Shown: piece after piece, positions 52,822 to 61,562 of the stretch
Position numbering within the stretch: the stretch's first letter is position 1
Layout of the letters: each line of letters begins with the position of its first letter
Assembly (NCBI GenBank): GCA_041739875.1
Contig: JBGSNA010000221.1
Coordinates: 1 to 64,000, forward strand
Reading direction: 5' to 3'
Source of the DNA: JBBSJZ01 sp041739875
Lineage (GTDB): Bacteria; Planctomycetota; Planctomycetia; Pirellulales; Pirellulaceae
Length of the DNA: 64,000 nt
Notes under the pieces: generated by a model
What the model saw: the letters and a program-made list of their open reading frames with translations, nothing else
Databases searched by the model: none
What the model was told of the DNA's origin: nothing
Position numbers and translations under genes: made by a program

Positions 52822-53434
52822 ACCAAAACCTCTGCTAACTGTGGAGAGACACGAAGTTAAGTTTGATTGTCCGACGTTGCGTTGCACAAGTAAACTGGAT
52901 TTAATCAAGAATTCGCAAACAACACTTGATGAGTTCAGTATGTGATTTCTCAAATTTGGCATTTTAGTTGAATAATTGACCGCTATCCGCTAATAACGCG
53001 GCACGGTCTGCCGCAGACGCCCGCAGCTGTTGGTTTTCAGACTGGGTGACGGGGAGCACTTGGAGCAGAGGAGAACTTGTGGCCATCCAGGATTTGATGT
53101 TTGGTTCGAAGCGATCTTTACTCTGACTCGATTTGCGTTGGCAACTGTTCAAGGTCAGTCGCCATGTTTCGATTGATGGTTTTGGCGTTAAGTCTGGCCG
53201 CTTGTCGTGCGTTTTTCTTTTTGCACGACATCTCTGCGCTCGTTGGGATCAGTGCTGGCGAGCACCCGAAACCATAGGTAATTCGGATCGGGTCTCTCGC
53301 CCTTGGCCAGTTGGCAGCGAACGTCCGTAGGGTAGGTTGCTAACTTGCTGGGTGTGGCAACGGCAGGTTGAAAACCTGCCTCAAGTCGTTTAGGACACGC
53401 TGAGCGTTTGATCCTTGACGTGCAGCTTGCCCTG
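52822..53434. other. Gene-poor intergenic region between PEP-CTERM and HEAT-repeat genes
   Basis: About 610 nt. It holds the leader of the PEP-CTERM gene and then DNA without a convincing gene. A 37-codon plus-strand frame at 53164-53277 (MFRLMVLALSLAAC...) has a signal-like start but no ribosome-binding site. A minus-strand frame around 52964-53152 also lacks support. One perfect hairpin lies at 53362-53380. The rest shows no recognisable feature. Confidence 0.45.
53362..53380. repeat. Perfect 8-bp hairpin, REP-like
   Basis: GGCAGGTT and AACCTGCC face each other across GAA. It lies 55 nt downstream of the stop of the HEAT-repeat gene. No T-run follows on the minus strand, so it is not a standard terminator. 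The GGCAGGTTnnnAACCTGCC form is like the short palindromes spread through some planctomycete genomes. Confidence 0.55.
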
Positions 53435-55576
53435 CTATTTCGGTATCGGAAATACGATGAGGGCGTTTTCCGCGAAGGTGGCTTCGGCGGCTTTGCCGTT
53501 GATGCGATATTCGACTTTCAATTGCTTCACGCTGCCTGGAGCTGGGTCGCCACCGAAGCTGGTGTTGTAGTTTTCAGACGCTAGGCTGATCAGCGGCAAG
53601 TCACCCGCTTGTTTTTGCAACACATCGGTCACGTCGCGTTGTTGCGAGCCGGCACCGTAGAGGGCCTTCACAATCTCCAGCTTGACCTTGGCAAAGCCGG
53701 CTTGGGTGAGCTGGCCCGATACATCGACTCCTTTACTACTGAGCTTCTGGGCAATCACGAGTGCGGCTTGCGTGGCCTGTTCTTTCAAAGCAGGACGCTG
53801 CATCGCCTCGATCGCCAACTTGAGTGATGGAGGACTTGGATGCAATTGCAGCACGTCGAGCACGAGTTGTTGCTCAGCCGGCTTGTTGGTAACGGCGATT
53901 GCACTGCGGCACATCTCGGCGCGCTCAGGTTCGGGCATAGCAAACTTTCTCGCGAGCCCGATGTACCCACGCAGCGCACGGACTTGGTATTTCTCCGACG
54001 GCGCCGTCGTCGCAAGATCCAATAGCACAGGCGCTGCATCAACGCCGTTCCACTTACCAAGCAACCGGCTCGCGGTGTCCTGAAGCTCCGGGTCGTTGCT
54101 CTTCGCCGCGCTAGCCAGCGATTGGAGTGCCGTGGTTCCGCCAACTTCGCTCAAGATTTCGAGCAAGTTGCTTTTCGCGGTCGCAGGCGATTGCTTCACA
54201 GCCAACGTCAGTTCTGCGGCACATGCCTCGCGATCGGGCATTCGGATACTTGCTGTTTTCAGCGCCTGTTGCGCGACGGCGGCATCATCTGCATGCTTGG
54301 GCGCAGTCACCTGTGACACGAGTACTGAAAGTCGCTTCAGTGATACCGTCTCGCCCAGTGCGATCAATGCGGCATGGCGAATGCCTTGATCGGCATCCTC
54401 CACGGCCTTAAGGAGCTCTGGCACCGCGTCAATGCGTCGCTGGCCAACGAGCTCGATCAGCAACGGATAACTCTTTCGTTCCGCTTTTGGCAGCAAGGAA
54501 ACAATTTGCAAGTCGACTTTCTCACCCGGAAGTATCGCCAGGGTTTCCTTCGCGGACTGGGCGAGTTCAGCGTCGGATGAAACCGCAATTTCGAGTAACG
54601 CATCGAGACACGACTCGTTGCCCACACGTTTGAGTGCATCGATCGCTGAGACTCGCACTTGCCGGTCACCTTTCTCAGCAGCGTTCATGATCGCAGTGAG
54701 AACAACGGTTTGTGGTCGATCCGCCATCGCCTGGATGATCAAGGCCGCGCGCTCTGGAGCGGCGTTCGCCACCTCGGTCGCCAGAGCTTGGTCAATCTTG
54801 TCGCCTGGGAATTCACGCGCCGTGCCAAGTGCGAGTTGGAACATTGCTTTTTGGGGCGATTGAAACTGTTCGAGCAGCAGGGGGAGCCCTTCTTGATTGC
54901 GAGCCAGAATCGCGCCGCGTGTTGCCTCAAGAATCCTTTGGTCGGAAACATTGGCCTGGCGGACTTCGTCGTACATCACGATCGCATCGTCAGCGTTTCC
55001 TTCCGCAAGAAATCGCTCGGCGCACAAGACACAGCCTTCGGCAATCGCTGTGCGAACGTTCGCTGGAGCCGCAGCCAATGCTTGGCGAAGCGATTTTCCC
55101 GCGTCCGCATTTCCGATCAGCCCCAACGCGACCGCTGCAGCCGACACGACTTCAGCGTCCGAGTCTTGTAATCGTGACGTCAACTTAGTAGCCGCGCCAG
55201 CATAACGCCGAACACCGATTGAATTGATCGTACCGACGAGCAACTTTCCGTCGAGTTCGTCGGTCGCTGCGAGTAACGCTTCGTCCGCTGCCTCGCCTGG
55301 GATCACCTCCAGTGCGATGCGGGCCCAGGAGGCGAGTTGGGGGTCGGACAATAGTTTCGCAAGATCAGCCACGGATGCACTCGATCCATCGATGGCGAGT
55401 TTCTTGCATGTCATGGCTTTCTCATCCGCGGGTGCATCCGAGCGAAGGACGTCGAGCAGAGCCTGTTCTTGTGCACCCGAGGATTTGGGATCGTCAGCAA
55501 ACGCGGACGTGGCGGCGACAAGTAGGACGGCCGCGAGTAAAGCAAGTACGTGATGGAAAGGTCGATTGGCGAGCAT
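53435..55576 (-). CDS. Secreted HEAT-repeat protein
   Basis: A 713-residue protein started at the ATG at 55576 with a signal peptide (FHHVLALLAAVLLVAATSAFADD). Almost the whole mature part consists of paired helices of the HEAT type, visible as repeated A-AA-ALG-I/L patterns, e.g. DSDAEVVSAAAVALGLIGN, KGDRQVRVSAIDALKRVGNESCLDALLEIA, DADQGIRHAALIALGE. The C-terminal 80 residues are beta-rich (VKQLKVEYRINGKAAEATFAENALIVFPIPK). HEAT proteins act as binding scaffolds; from memory, in planctomycetes they often accompany oxidoreductases such as the one directly upstream (69 nt, same strand). Confidence 0.88.
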   Translation of the reverse strand: MLANRPFHHVLALLAAVLLVAATSAFADDPKSSGAQEQALLDVLRSDAPADEKAMTCKKLAIDGSSASVADLAKLLSDPQLASWARIALEVIPGEAADEALLAATDELDGKLLVGTINSIGVRRYAGAATKLTSRLQDSDAEVVSAAAVALGLIGNADAGKSLRQALAAAPANVRTAIAEGCVLCAERFLAEGNADDAIVMYDEVRQANVSDQRILEATRGAILARNQEGLPLLLEQFQSPQKAMFQLALGTAREFPGDKIDQALATEVANAAPERAALIIQAMADRPQTVVLTAIMNAAEKGDRQVRVSAIDALKRVGNESCLDALLEIAVSSDAELAQSAKETLAILPGEKVDLQIVSLLPKAERKSYPLLIELVGQRRIDAVPELLKAVEDADQGIRHAALIALGETVSLKRLSVLVSQVTAPKHADDAAVAQQALKTASIRMPDREACAAELTLAVKQSPATAKSNLLEILSEVGGTTALQSLASAAKSNDPELQDTASRLLGKWNGVDAAPVLLDLATTAPSEKYQVRALRGYIGLARKFAMPEPERAEMCRSAIAVTNKPAEQQLVLDVLQLHPSPPSLKLAIEAMQRPALKEQATQAALVIAQKLSSKGVDVSGQLTQAGFAKVKLEIVKALYGAGSQQRDVTDVLQKQAGDLPLISLASENYNTSFGGDPAPGSVKQLKVEYRINGKAAEATFAENALIVFPIPK

Positions 55577-55645
55577 GCGTTGGGTCCAGATGAATGAGAA
55601 CGATTGTGTGGCAATGGAAGTAGAGAACAAGCAGTGAAAAAGTCT

Positions 55646-56944
55646 CTAAACTCTCCACGGTTCTCGGAGTGCCTCGGATCGCATGCGGTTCGCTTGCTCG
55701 TCATCGATAAACTGGTGCGTCGTGTTGTCGTACTTTACTTGCCGATCCAAGTGCAGCGCGATGTTCGCGGCGTGACATGCGATGTGCGCATTGCAGGCGG
55801 CGTCTGCATTGCCTTTGGGTTGGCTGCGAGTTTTCACACAGTCCAGGAAATCGCGAACGTGATAGGTCGCTGGATAGCCGCCGATTTCAGCGACCTTTCG
55901 GCCAGCGAGCAGTTCTGGCGAACTCAACACCATCTTGCCGCTATCACCGGCCTCGACCCACCCCGTTTCGCCCTCGAAACGCACGGGGCATGATCCCAGC
56001 GGAATCCAACCGGTCTCGCGGAAGATCAGCTCCGTGCCATTCTCATAGCGAGCGACGAGTTGGCCGTCCTTGGGCGCGTTGTACTCAACCGGCGGCGGGC
56101 AATCACCGACCGCCCATTGGCACAAATCGACACAGTGCGAGCCCCACTCGAGCACGCCGCCACCTTTGAATGCGCCGACAAAGCCGCCTCCCTTTTCAAA
56201 ATTGAAACCGTCGAGCAACCTCGCGTTGTACGGTCGCCATGCGGCTGGCCCCAGGTACATATCCCAATCCACAACGTCCTTGTCCGGTTGCGGTTCTGGA
56301 ACGAGCCAGCCACTCATCAACGCCTGCATACCGGCCGGGTGAGCATAGACCTTCTTGAGTTTGCCGAGCTTGCCGGTTCGTGCCAGTTCGCATGCGAACG
56401 CAAAGTGTGGCAAGTTGCGTCGCTGGGTCCCAGCTTGGAAGACACGTCCAGTGCGACGCATTGTCTCCGCGAGAACTAAACTTTGGGCAATGTTCTTGGT
56501 GACGGGCTTCTCGCAATACATGTCCTTGCCGGCGCGCGCAGCCGCCATGGCCGCGGTGGCGTGCCAATTCGGTCCTGTGGCGATCAACACTCCATCAATG
56601 TCGCTGCGATCGAGCAGTTCCCGAAAGTCGCTGTACATCGCACAGTGATCGTTGCCGTATTTCTCATCGGCCATCTTCTTGACCGCAACACGTTGCTTTT
56701 CCTTAACGTCACAGATCGCAACGAATTGAACGTCCTTTTGTTCAAGAAAGCATCCGAGGTCATAGGTGCCTCGTCGGCCGATCCCAATGCCACCGATCAC
56801 GATCCGCTCACTCGGCGCCACCGCACCGTCGCGCCCGAGAGCCGAGCTCGGAATAATCGTCGGCGCCAAGACGGCGGTACTCGCCGTTGCGACGGCTGCT
56901 TTCAAAAAACGACGTCGTGGCACTCGAGTGTTCGTATTCGACAT
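55646..56944 (-). CDS. Tat-exported Gfo/Idh/MocA family oxidoreductase
   Basis: A 432-residue protein. The ATG at 56944 gives a twin-arginine signal (TRVPRRRFLKAAVATASTAVLAPTIIPSSALG); the frame to 57115 is rejected. The Rossmann fold starts with IVIGGIGIGRRGTYDLG (GxGxxG), DVQFVAICDV follows, and the family EKP motif is CEKPVT. The C-terminal part contains GAFKGGGVLEWGSHCVDLCQWA, with the conserved His. It is an NAD(P)-dependent dehydrogenase for a sugar or cyclitol, in the periplasm. Probably co-transcribed with the HEAT-repeat gene. Confidence 0.93.
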   Translation of the reverse strand: MSNTNTRVPRRRFLKAAVATASTAVLAPTIIPSSALGRDGAVAPSERIVIGGIGIGRRGTYDLGCFLEQKDVQFVAICDVKEKQRVAVKKMADEKYGNDHCAMYSDFRELLDRSDIDGVLIATGPNWHATAAMAAARAGKDMYCEKPVTKNIAQSLVLAETMRRTGRVFQAGTQRRNLPHFAFACELARTGKLGKLKKVYAHPAGMQALMSGWLVPEPQPDKDVVDWDMYLGPAAWRPYNARLLDGFNFEKGGGFVGAFKGGGVLEWGSHCVDLCQWAVGDCPPPVEYNAPKDGQLVARYENGTELIFRETGWIPLGSCPVRFEGETGWVEAGDSGKMVLSSPELLAGRKVAEIGGYPATYHVRDFLDCVKTRSQPKGNADAACNAHIACHAANIALHLDRQVKYDNTTHQFIDDEQANRMRSEALREPWRV

Positions 56945-57531
56945 GACTGTTCTCTTGATCGTGTTGATCCCATGAGCGCGAGGACACACCTGCGAGGCAA
57001 GGGACAGGATTCCGGTACCCTGTTGAGCATAGCGTCGAAGCACACGCCATTCCACAACGTCCCGAAATATCTTGCGAATTCTGGCTAGATACGTTTTATG
57101 CCTGAATCGCCACACGGACAGATTGTTGACTCAGGCTGGATTGCGAAGAGCTTAATCGCAACATTTCTTTGCGTTTCGCCGGATGACTTGGCGGAACCGC
57201 AGCGAGAATCGACCCTGTTCGGTAGTGCGAGTCCAGGCGAGCGAGACACGGAAACGCGTCCGACGGTTTGCGGTTGGATGCGTCGTCACAATCTGGGAGC
57301 TGATGCGTGGATTCAGCAAAGGTTAGCAAAGGTTTCCGGTACCGTTTACGTGGCATTTTGGTCATTGCCTTATGTGTTTCTATGCGAATATTGTCGCAAT
57401 GGTGTCGTCACCACCATCCTTTGGTGACAGACGACACTATGGTAGAAACCGGGCTGTAAACCATTCTACAGCGTTGTCACATCTTCGCGGAAAATGAATT
57501 TCTTGCGATGTCCACTATCTAAACTGCAATC
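56945..57531. other. Divergent intergenic region with inverted repeat
   Basis: About 590 nt between divergently transcribed genes. No reading frame has coding character. The promoters of both genes lie here. The only clear structure is an imperfect inverted repeat at 57402-57437. Confidence 0.5.
57402..57437. promoter_or_regulatory. Imperfect inverted repeat, possible operator
   Basis: GTGTCGT (57402-57408) with ACGACAC (57431-57437) and, inside, TCACCA (57408-57413) with TGGTGA (57422-57427) form a nested repeat with a small bulge. It lies about 95 nt before the start of the DUF3472 gene. No T-run follows, so an operator or a leader structure is more likely than a terminator. Confidence 0.45.
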
Positions 57532-58833
57532 ATGCATTTCAGCCTGCTTCGAGTGTCGCTTATTGCCTTCACTTTCCATGCATTCAGTTTGGGAATGACG
57601 TATGCCAAAGAGTGGACTATTCCGCTCGCTGGAAATGCCTATCGAACCGAACCGGGGCCTGGGGGTAGAGATTTCGGCAAAAGTGGACTTCTTCGGATTC
57701 AAGCGGCAGACGAAGTCTATTCAACTTACATCTATTTTGATCGTCCAGCCCAAGTAAGCCTTTCGATTGTCGGTTCGTCATCTATTGATTCGGCAACAGT
57801 GTTGATTCGGATGGGAGACCAAGAGCATCGCGCACAAGTCACAAAGGGTGACGACCAGACTGTGTCGATAGGCGAGTTCAATTTGAGCCAAAAGGGCTAC
57901 GCAAAGTTTGATCTCATGAAGGTCTCGGATAGCCCTTCGAACGTCGTACAGCTTCGCGAATTGCGAGTCGATTCGGTAAGTGATGGGCTCTCCTTGGACT
58001 TTGTTCGAAACAATGACGGAAGCATGTTTTATTGGGGACGTCGCGGGCCGTCGGTTCACCTTGGATACCGTTTTCCAAGTGATCTGAAGGTGCAATATGC
58101 TTACAGCGAGATTGAGGTGCCCGTTGGTGAAGATCCGCTTGGGTCTTACTACATGGCCAATGGTTTCTCCGAGGGATACTTTGGGATACAAGTGAATAGC
58201 CCAGAAGAGCGACGCGTCCTGTTTTCGGTTTGGAGTCCGTTCCAAACCGACAATCCGCGCGACATTCCCGAGGACCAGCGAATCGAGGCACTTGCAAAAG
58301 GACCGGGAGTGCACATTGGCGAATTTGGTAACGAAGGCTCAGGTGGTCAAAGTTATCTCGTTTATCCTTGGGAAGCAGGAAAGACGTATAAGTTTCTTAC
58401 TGAAGTCACGCCAGATGGAAATAACAAGACCATTTATACGTCGTGGTTTGGTGAAAAAGGGGCTGGCCAATGGCAATTGATCGCTCGCTTTCGTCGACCA
58501 CAGACCAATACACACCTGAAAGGCTTTCACTCGTTTCTCGAAAGCTTTTCTCCAACACATGGTTACATCGGGCGACGGGCCAACTATGGGAACCAATGGG
58601 TTTTCGATGTGAATGGCAACGCGCATGAATGCACTGAAGCGAGATTCACGGTCGATGCCACCGGAAGCGGACGACACCGAGTGGATTTCTCAGGCGGCAC
58701 AGCGGGGAAGGCTTTCTTCTTGAGGAACTGCGGGTTTTTCTCTGAGACAGCCCAACCAGGAACTGTATTTCAAAGGACTGCGACGCCCAAAGAGCAGCCG
58801 CAGATCGATTTTCCATCGCTTCCGCGTGAATGA
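57532..58833 (+). CDS. Secreted DUF3472 protein
   Basis: A 433-residue protein with a signal peptide (LRVSLIAFTFHAFSLGMTYA). Residues 25-150 form a DUF5077-like beta domain (WTIPLAGNAYRTEPGPGGRDFGKSGLLRI). Residues 155-420 match DUF3472: HLGYRFPSDLKVQYAYSEIEVPVGED, SYYMANGFSEGYFGIQVNSPEERRVLFSVWSPF, VHIGEFGNEGSGGQSYLVYPWEAGKTYKFL, RRPQTNTHLKGFHSFLESF. Such secreted proteins probably bind or cleave carbohydrate, but the reaction is unknown. Monocistronic and convergent with the PSCyt1 gene after 13 nt. Confidence 0.88.
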   Translation: MHFSLLRVSLIAFTFHAFSLGMTYAKEWTIPLAGNAYRTEPGPGGRDFGKSGLLRIQAADEVYSTYIYFDRPAQVSLSIVGSSSIDSATVLIRMGDQEHRAQVTKGDDQTVSIGEFNLSQKGYAKFDLMKVSDSPSNVVQLRELRVDSVSDGLSLDFVRNNDGSMFYWGRRGPSVHLGYRFPSDLKVQYAYSEIEVPVGEDPLGSYYMANGFSEGYFGIQVNSPEERRVLFSVWSPFQTDNPRDIPEDQRIEALAKGPGVHIGEFGNEGSGGQSYLVYPWEAGKTYKFLTEVTPDGNNKTIYTSWFGEKGAGQWQLIARFRRPQTNTHLKGFHSFLESFSPTHGYIGRRANYGNQWVFDVNGNAHECTEARFTVDATGSGRHRVDFSGGTAGKAFFLRNCGFFSETAQPGTVFQRTATPKEQPQIDFPSLPRE

Positions 58834-58846
58834 CAGCGAAGCGTTC

Positions 58847-61561
58847 CTATGACAAGCCTTGTAACTGGGCAATCAACTTGGCAACTTCGTCGACTTGCTC
58901 TTTCGAGGTCGCGACAGTCGGTGCATAGGCCTCGGCAATTTGTTTTGCTTCGGTAGCGGCATTTTCATACTGAGGAATCGCCGCAACCGTGTCAGCAATC
59001 TTCTTCTTCATTGGCTCTTGCATGGCAAGCAGGTCAGCCGCAGCTTTCTCGGTATTGGCGACATTGGTGATCGCTACCTGTTCTGCCTGAGTCTTGGCAA
59101 CGACATCGGCTTTGGCGACTTCCAGTTGTTGTGCTTTTTCGGTCGCACCTGTATTGAGTGCGTTCATTGCCGTAATCATCGTCGGGTCCTCTTTGCTCAT
59201 CGCCAAAGCTTCGTTCATCTTCGCGACGGCTTCCCCGATCTTGCCAAGCGACTGGCTCAGCACATTCACATTGTTGTTGGCAGCATCCTTGGCCTGTGTC
59301 GCAGCGACTTGAGCGGCTTTTGCCGTTTCAATCGCGGTCAACGCTGCTTGGTAGTCAGCTTCGTTCTTCGTTAGCGATGCTTGAGTACCAGCCAGCTCAG
59401 CTTGACTAGTTTGCAGCACCGTTTGAGCTTGATCAGAATTAGATTGCAGTCTTGTCAGTTCTTCTTCGTGCGTCGCCAGCATCGCCATGGCATCTTTGCG
59501 CTGTTGCTGCAAGGCCTTGAACTTGTTGTTGAATTCAATTTCGCTTGTCCACTTGGCAACGGATGCCGTCGCCTCGGTTACAGCAGCCGTGGATTGATCC
59601 ATCGCTGTCTTAGCCACGTTGAAGGCATCTTCAGCAGGTTTCAGTAGTGGCAATAGAGCCGCCTCGGCTTGCTGAGCGTTTGCCAATGCGGTAGCCATAT
59701 CGGTAGCTTGCTGCTGTGTCTCAGCCATGACTTTTGTCGCCTGCTGCATCGCGGCAAGCTTAGCGACTTCATCCGTCTTGGCCATCTCCATCTCTTTGGC
59801 TTTCGCTTCCGATGTGGTTGTGATGGTAAGGGCAGCGTTCTTCAGGGTCTCGTCGCCAGGAAGCTGAGCCGCGGCGGCGTTTGCTTTGTCGGCTGCGTCT
59901 TTCAGCATGGGGGCAACCGCGACGAGCACCTCGGCCGATTTCTTGGCCGCATCGTTCTCCGTCGTTGCTTGGGTCATCGCAGCTTGTGCTGCGACCAATG
60001 CGACAGCCGCCGCATCTGCCTTTTGCTTTGTTTCGGCGCTCAGCTTCTGTGCATTTGCCAAGTCACCACTCACTTTCTGAAAAGTAGACTGAGCTGCTTG
60101 GAAGCTATCGGTGATCGGTTTAATTTCTGCTTGCCGTGCCGCCATCATTTGATTTGCATCGGCAAGACGGGTTTCAAGCAGCGGAACATTCATGACCAAT
60201 TGGCCTAGTCGCGCTCCGTCCGTGGCATTCCAGACGCGAATTTCTCCAGTCCAATCGCCTGAAATCGCACGATTAGTTTCGTCGCAATAGGTCGCTCTCA
60301 AAGCCAAATCGCCGAATGCTTCATAGGCAACTTGTTGAGCACCATTTTGATCCCAGGCTTTAGGTGTACGATCCCTGCCACAGGAGAAAAGCCGACCCTC
60401 GCGAGTGAATTCGACATTGAGTGCTCCGCCACCATGCGCGCCCCAGTTCTTCACTTCGCCACCGTTCTCCATCTCCCACAAGCGAATCGTCGAATCTTCG
60501 CTACAGGAGGCCAGAATGTTCGAATCGCTTCGCCAAGAAACAGATGGCACACCGGCGGTATGACCCTTGAGTGTTAGGTACTCGCGTCCCGTCCAGCCTT
60601 CCCAGACCTGTAGCCCGCCATTGCGATCGCCAGATGCCAATAGCACACTATCGGGACTGAATTCTAAGGATGTGATCCAATCGGTATGTTTGCGAAGCTC
60701 ATGAAGCAATTGCCCAGTTTCAGTCGCATAGATTCGTACGACCTTGAGGGGGCCGCCTAACGCGACCAGCTTCTGATCCGAACTGATGTCCGCTGCTAAA
60801 ACTTCGTCGAGTTCATCGCCTATTTCGATGATTCGCTCGCCAGTGCGAATGTTCCAAACAACAACGCGACCGCTAGCACCCGCAACGCCTCCGCCACACA
60901 ACAACAATGAACCGTTACGACTAAACTTCAAGACTCGAGGGGTGCCTTCAGGAAAAGGCAACACACCCAGCAGATCCAATGTCTGGGTATTGTAAAGTAG
61001 GACTTGTTTTTGGCTACTTACCGCAGCCAAGGGTGCCCAGGGGCTGGTTGCCAGCGCATCAATGGCCGTGCGCGATGGCGTGACGACGAGCGGCTGTAGA
61101 CTCAGCTTCGCAGGCATGGGGATTTCGGCAGGACGTTCAGTCGAAGGTGCAGCAAGCGCCAGGTCGAACTTCTTTTTCTTTGACTCTTTGGCCACACTCC
61201 CTGAACTCTCGAGCACGCCACCCTCGATCCACTTGCGCAGTGTCTCGATCATCGCGTCTTCGATCTTCGGCGACTCAGGCGGCATCGCAGGTTCTTCGTC
61301 GTGTACCACAAGCTTGTACAAGTAGCTTGCCGACGCGTCACCGGGCTCGATCACTGCACCAGACGCACCGCCTTGCATCAGATTACCGTAGTTCGTCAAG
61401 TCCAAGTCAGCGCTCTTCTTGTCTGGGTTATGACAAGACACGCACTTTTGCTGGAAGATTGGCTTCACATGATCATCAAAGGTGATCTTCGGAGGCGCCT
61501 TTTCTTCAGCTTCGACCCGAGCGACGATGAGCAACAGCGGTAGGAGGATGAGGTATCGCAT
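58847..61561 (-). CDS. PSCyt1-WD40-coiled-coil protein
   Basis: A 904-residue protein started at the ATG at 61561 (signal MRYLILLPLLLIVARVEA). Residues 25-120 hold a planctomycete cytochrome C domain with the haem motif CVSCH (C40, C43, H44) and MPPE as possible Met ligand. Residues 185-470 form a WD40 beta-propeller (LRKHTDWITSLEFSPDSVLLASGD, LKGHTAGVPSVSWRSDSNILASCSEDSTIRLW). Residues 475-900 are an Ala/Gln/Lys-rich coiled coil. It likely transfers electrons or binds a partner in the periplasm. The gene starts 1 nt after the DUF1549/1553 gene ends, so both form one operon. Confidence 0.92.
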   Translation of the reverse strand: MRYLILLPLLLIVARVEAEEKAPPKITFDDHVKPIFQQKCVSCHNPDKKSADLDLTNYGNLMQGGASGAVIEPGDASASYLYKLVVHDEEPAMPPESPKIEDAMIETLRKWIEGGVLESSGSVAKESKKKKFDLALAAPSTERPAEIPMPAKLSLQPLVVTPSRTAIDALATSPWAPLAAVSSQKQVLLYNTQTLDLLGVLPFPEGTPRVLKFSRNGSLLLCGGGVAGASGRVVVWNIRTGERIIEIGDELDEVLAADISSDQKLVALGGPLKVVRIYATETGQLLHELRKHTDWITSLEFSPDSVLLASGDRNGGLQVWEGWTGREYLTLKGHTAGVPSVSWRSDSNILASCSEDSTIRLWEMENGGEVKNWGAHGGGALNVEFTREGRLFSCGRDRTPKAWDQNGAQQVAYEAFGDLALRATYCDETNRAISGDWTGEIRVWNATDGARLGQLVMNVPLLETRLADANQMMAARQAEIKPITDSFQAAQSTFQKVSGDLANAQKLSAETKQKADAAAVALVAAQAAMTQATTENDAAKKSAEVLVAVAPMLKDAADKANAAAAQLPGDETLKNAALTITTTSEAKAKEMEMAKTDEVAKLAAMQQATKVMAETQQQATDMATALANAQQAEAALLPLLKPAEDAFNVAKTAMDQSTAAVTEATASVAKWTSEIEFNNKFKALQQQRKDAMAMLATHEEELTRLQSNSDQAQTVLQTSQAELAGTQASLTKNEADYQAALTAIETAKAAQVAATQAKDAANNNVNVLSQSLGKIGEAVAKMNEALAMSKEDPTMITAMNALNTGATEKAQQLEVAKADVVAKTQAEQVAITNVANTEKAAADLLAMQEPMKKKIADTVAAIPQYENAATEAKQIAEAYAPTVATSKEQVDEVAKLIAQLQGLS

Positions 61562-61562
61562 A

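Noticed and set aside
56483..57088. 201-codon plus-strand frame
   Set aside because: Mostly antisense to the Gfo/Idh/MocA gene.
59669..60208. 179-codon plus-strand frame
   Set aside because: Antisense to the coiled coil of the PSCyt1-WD40 gene; Leu/Cys/His-rich translation comes from the repeated Ala/Gln codons on the other strand.
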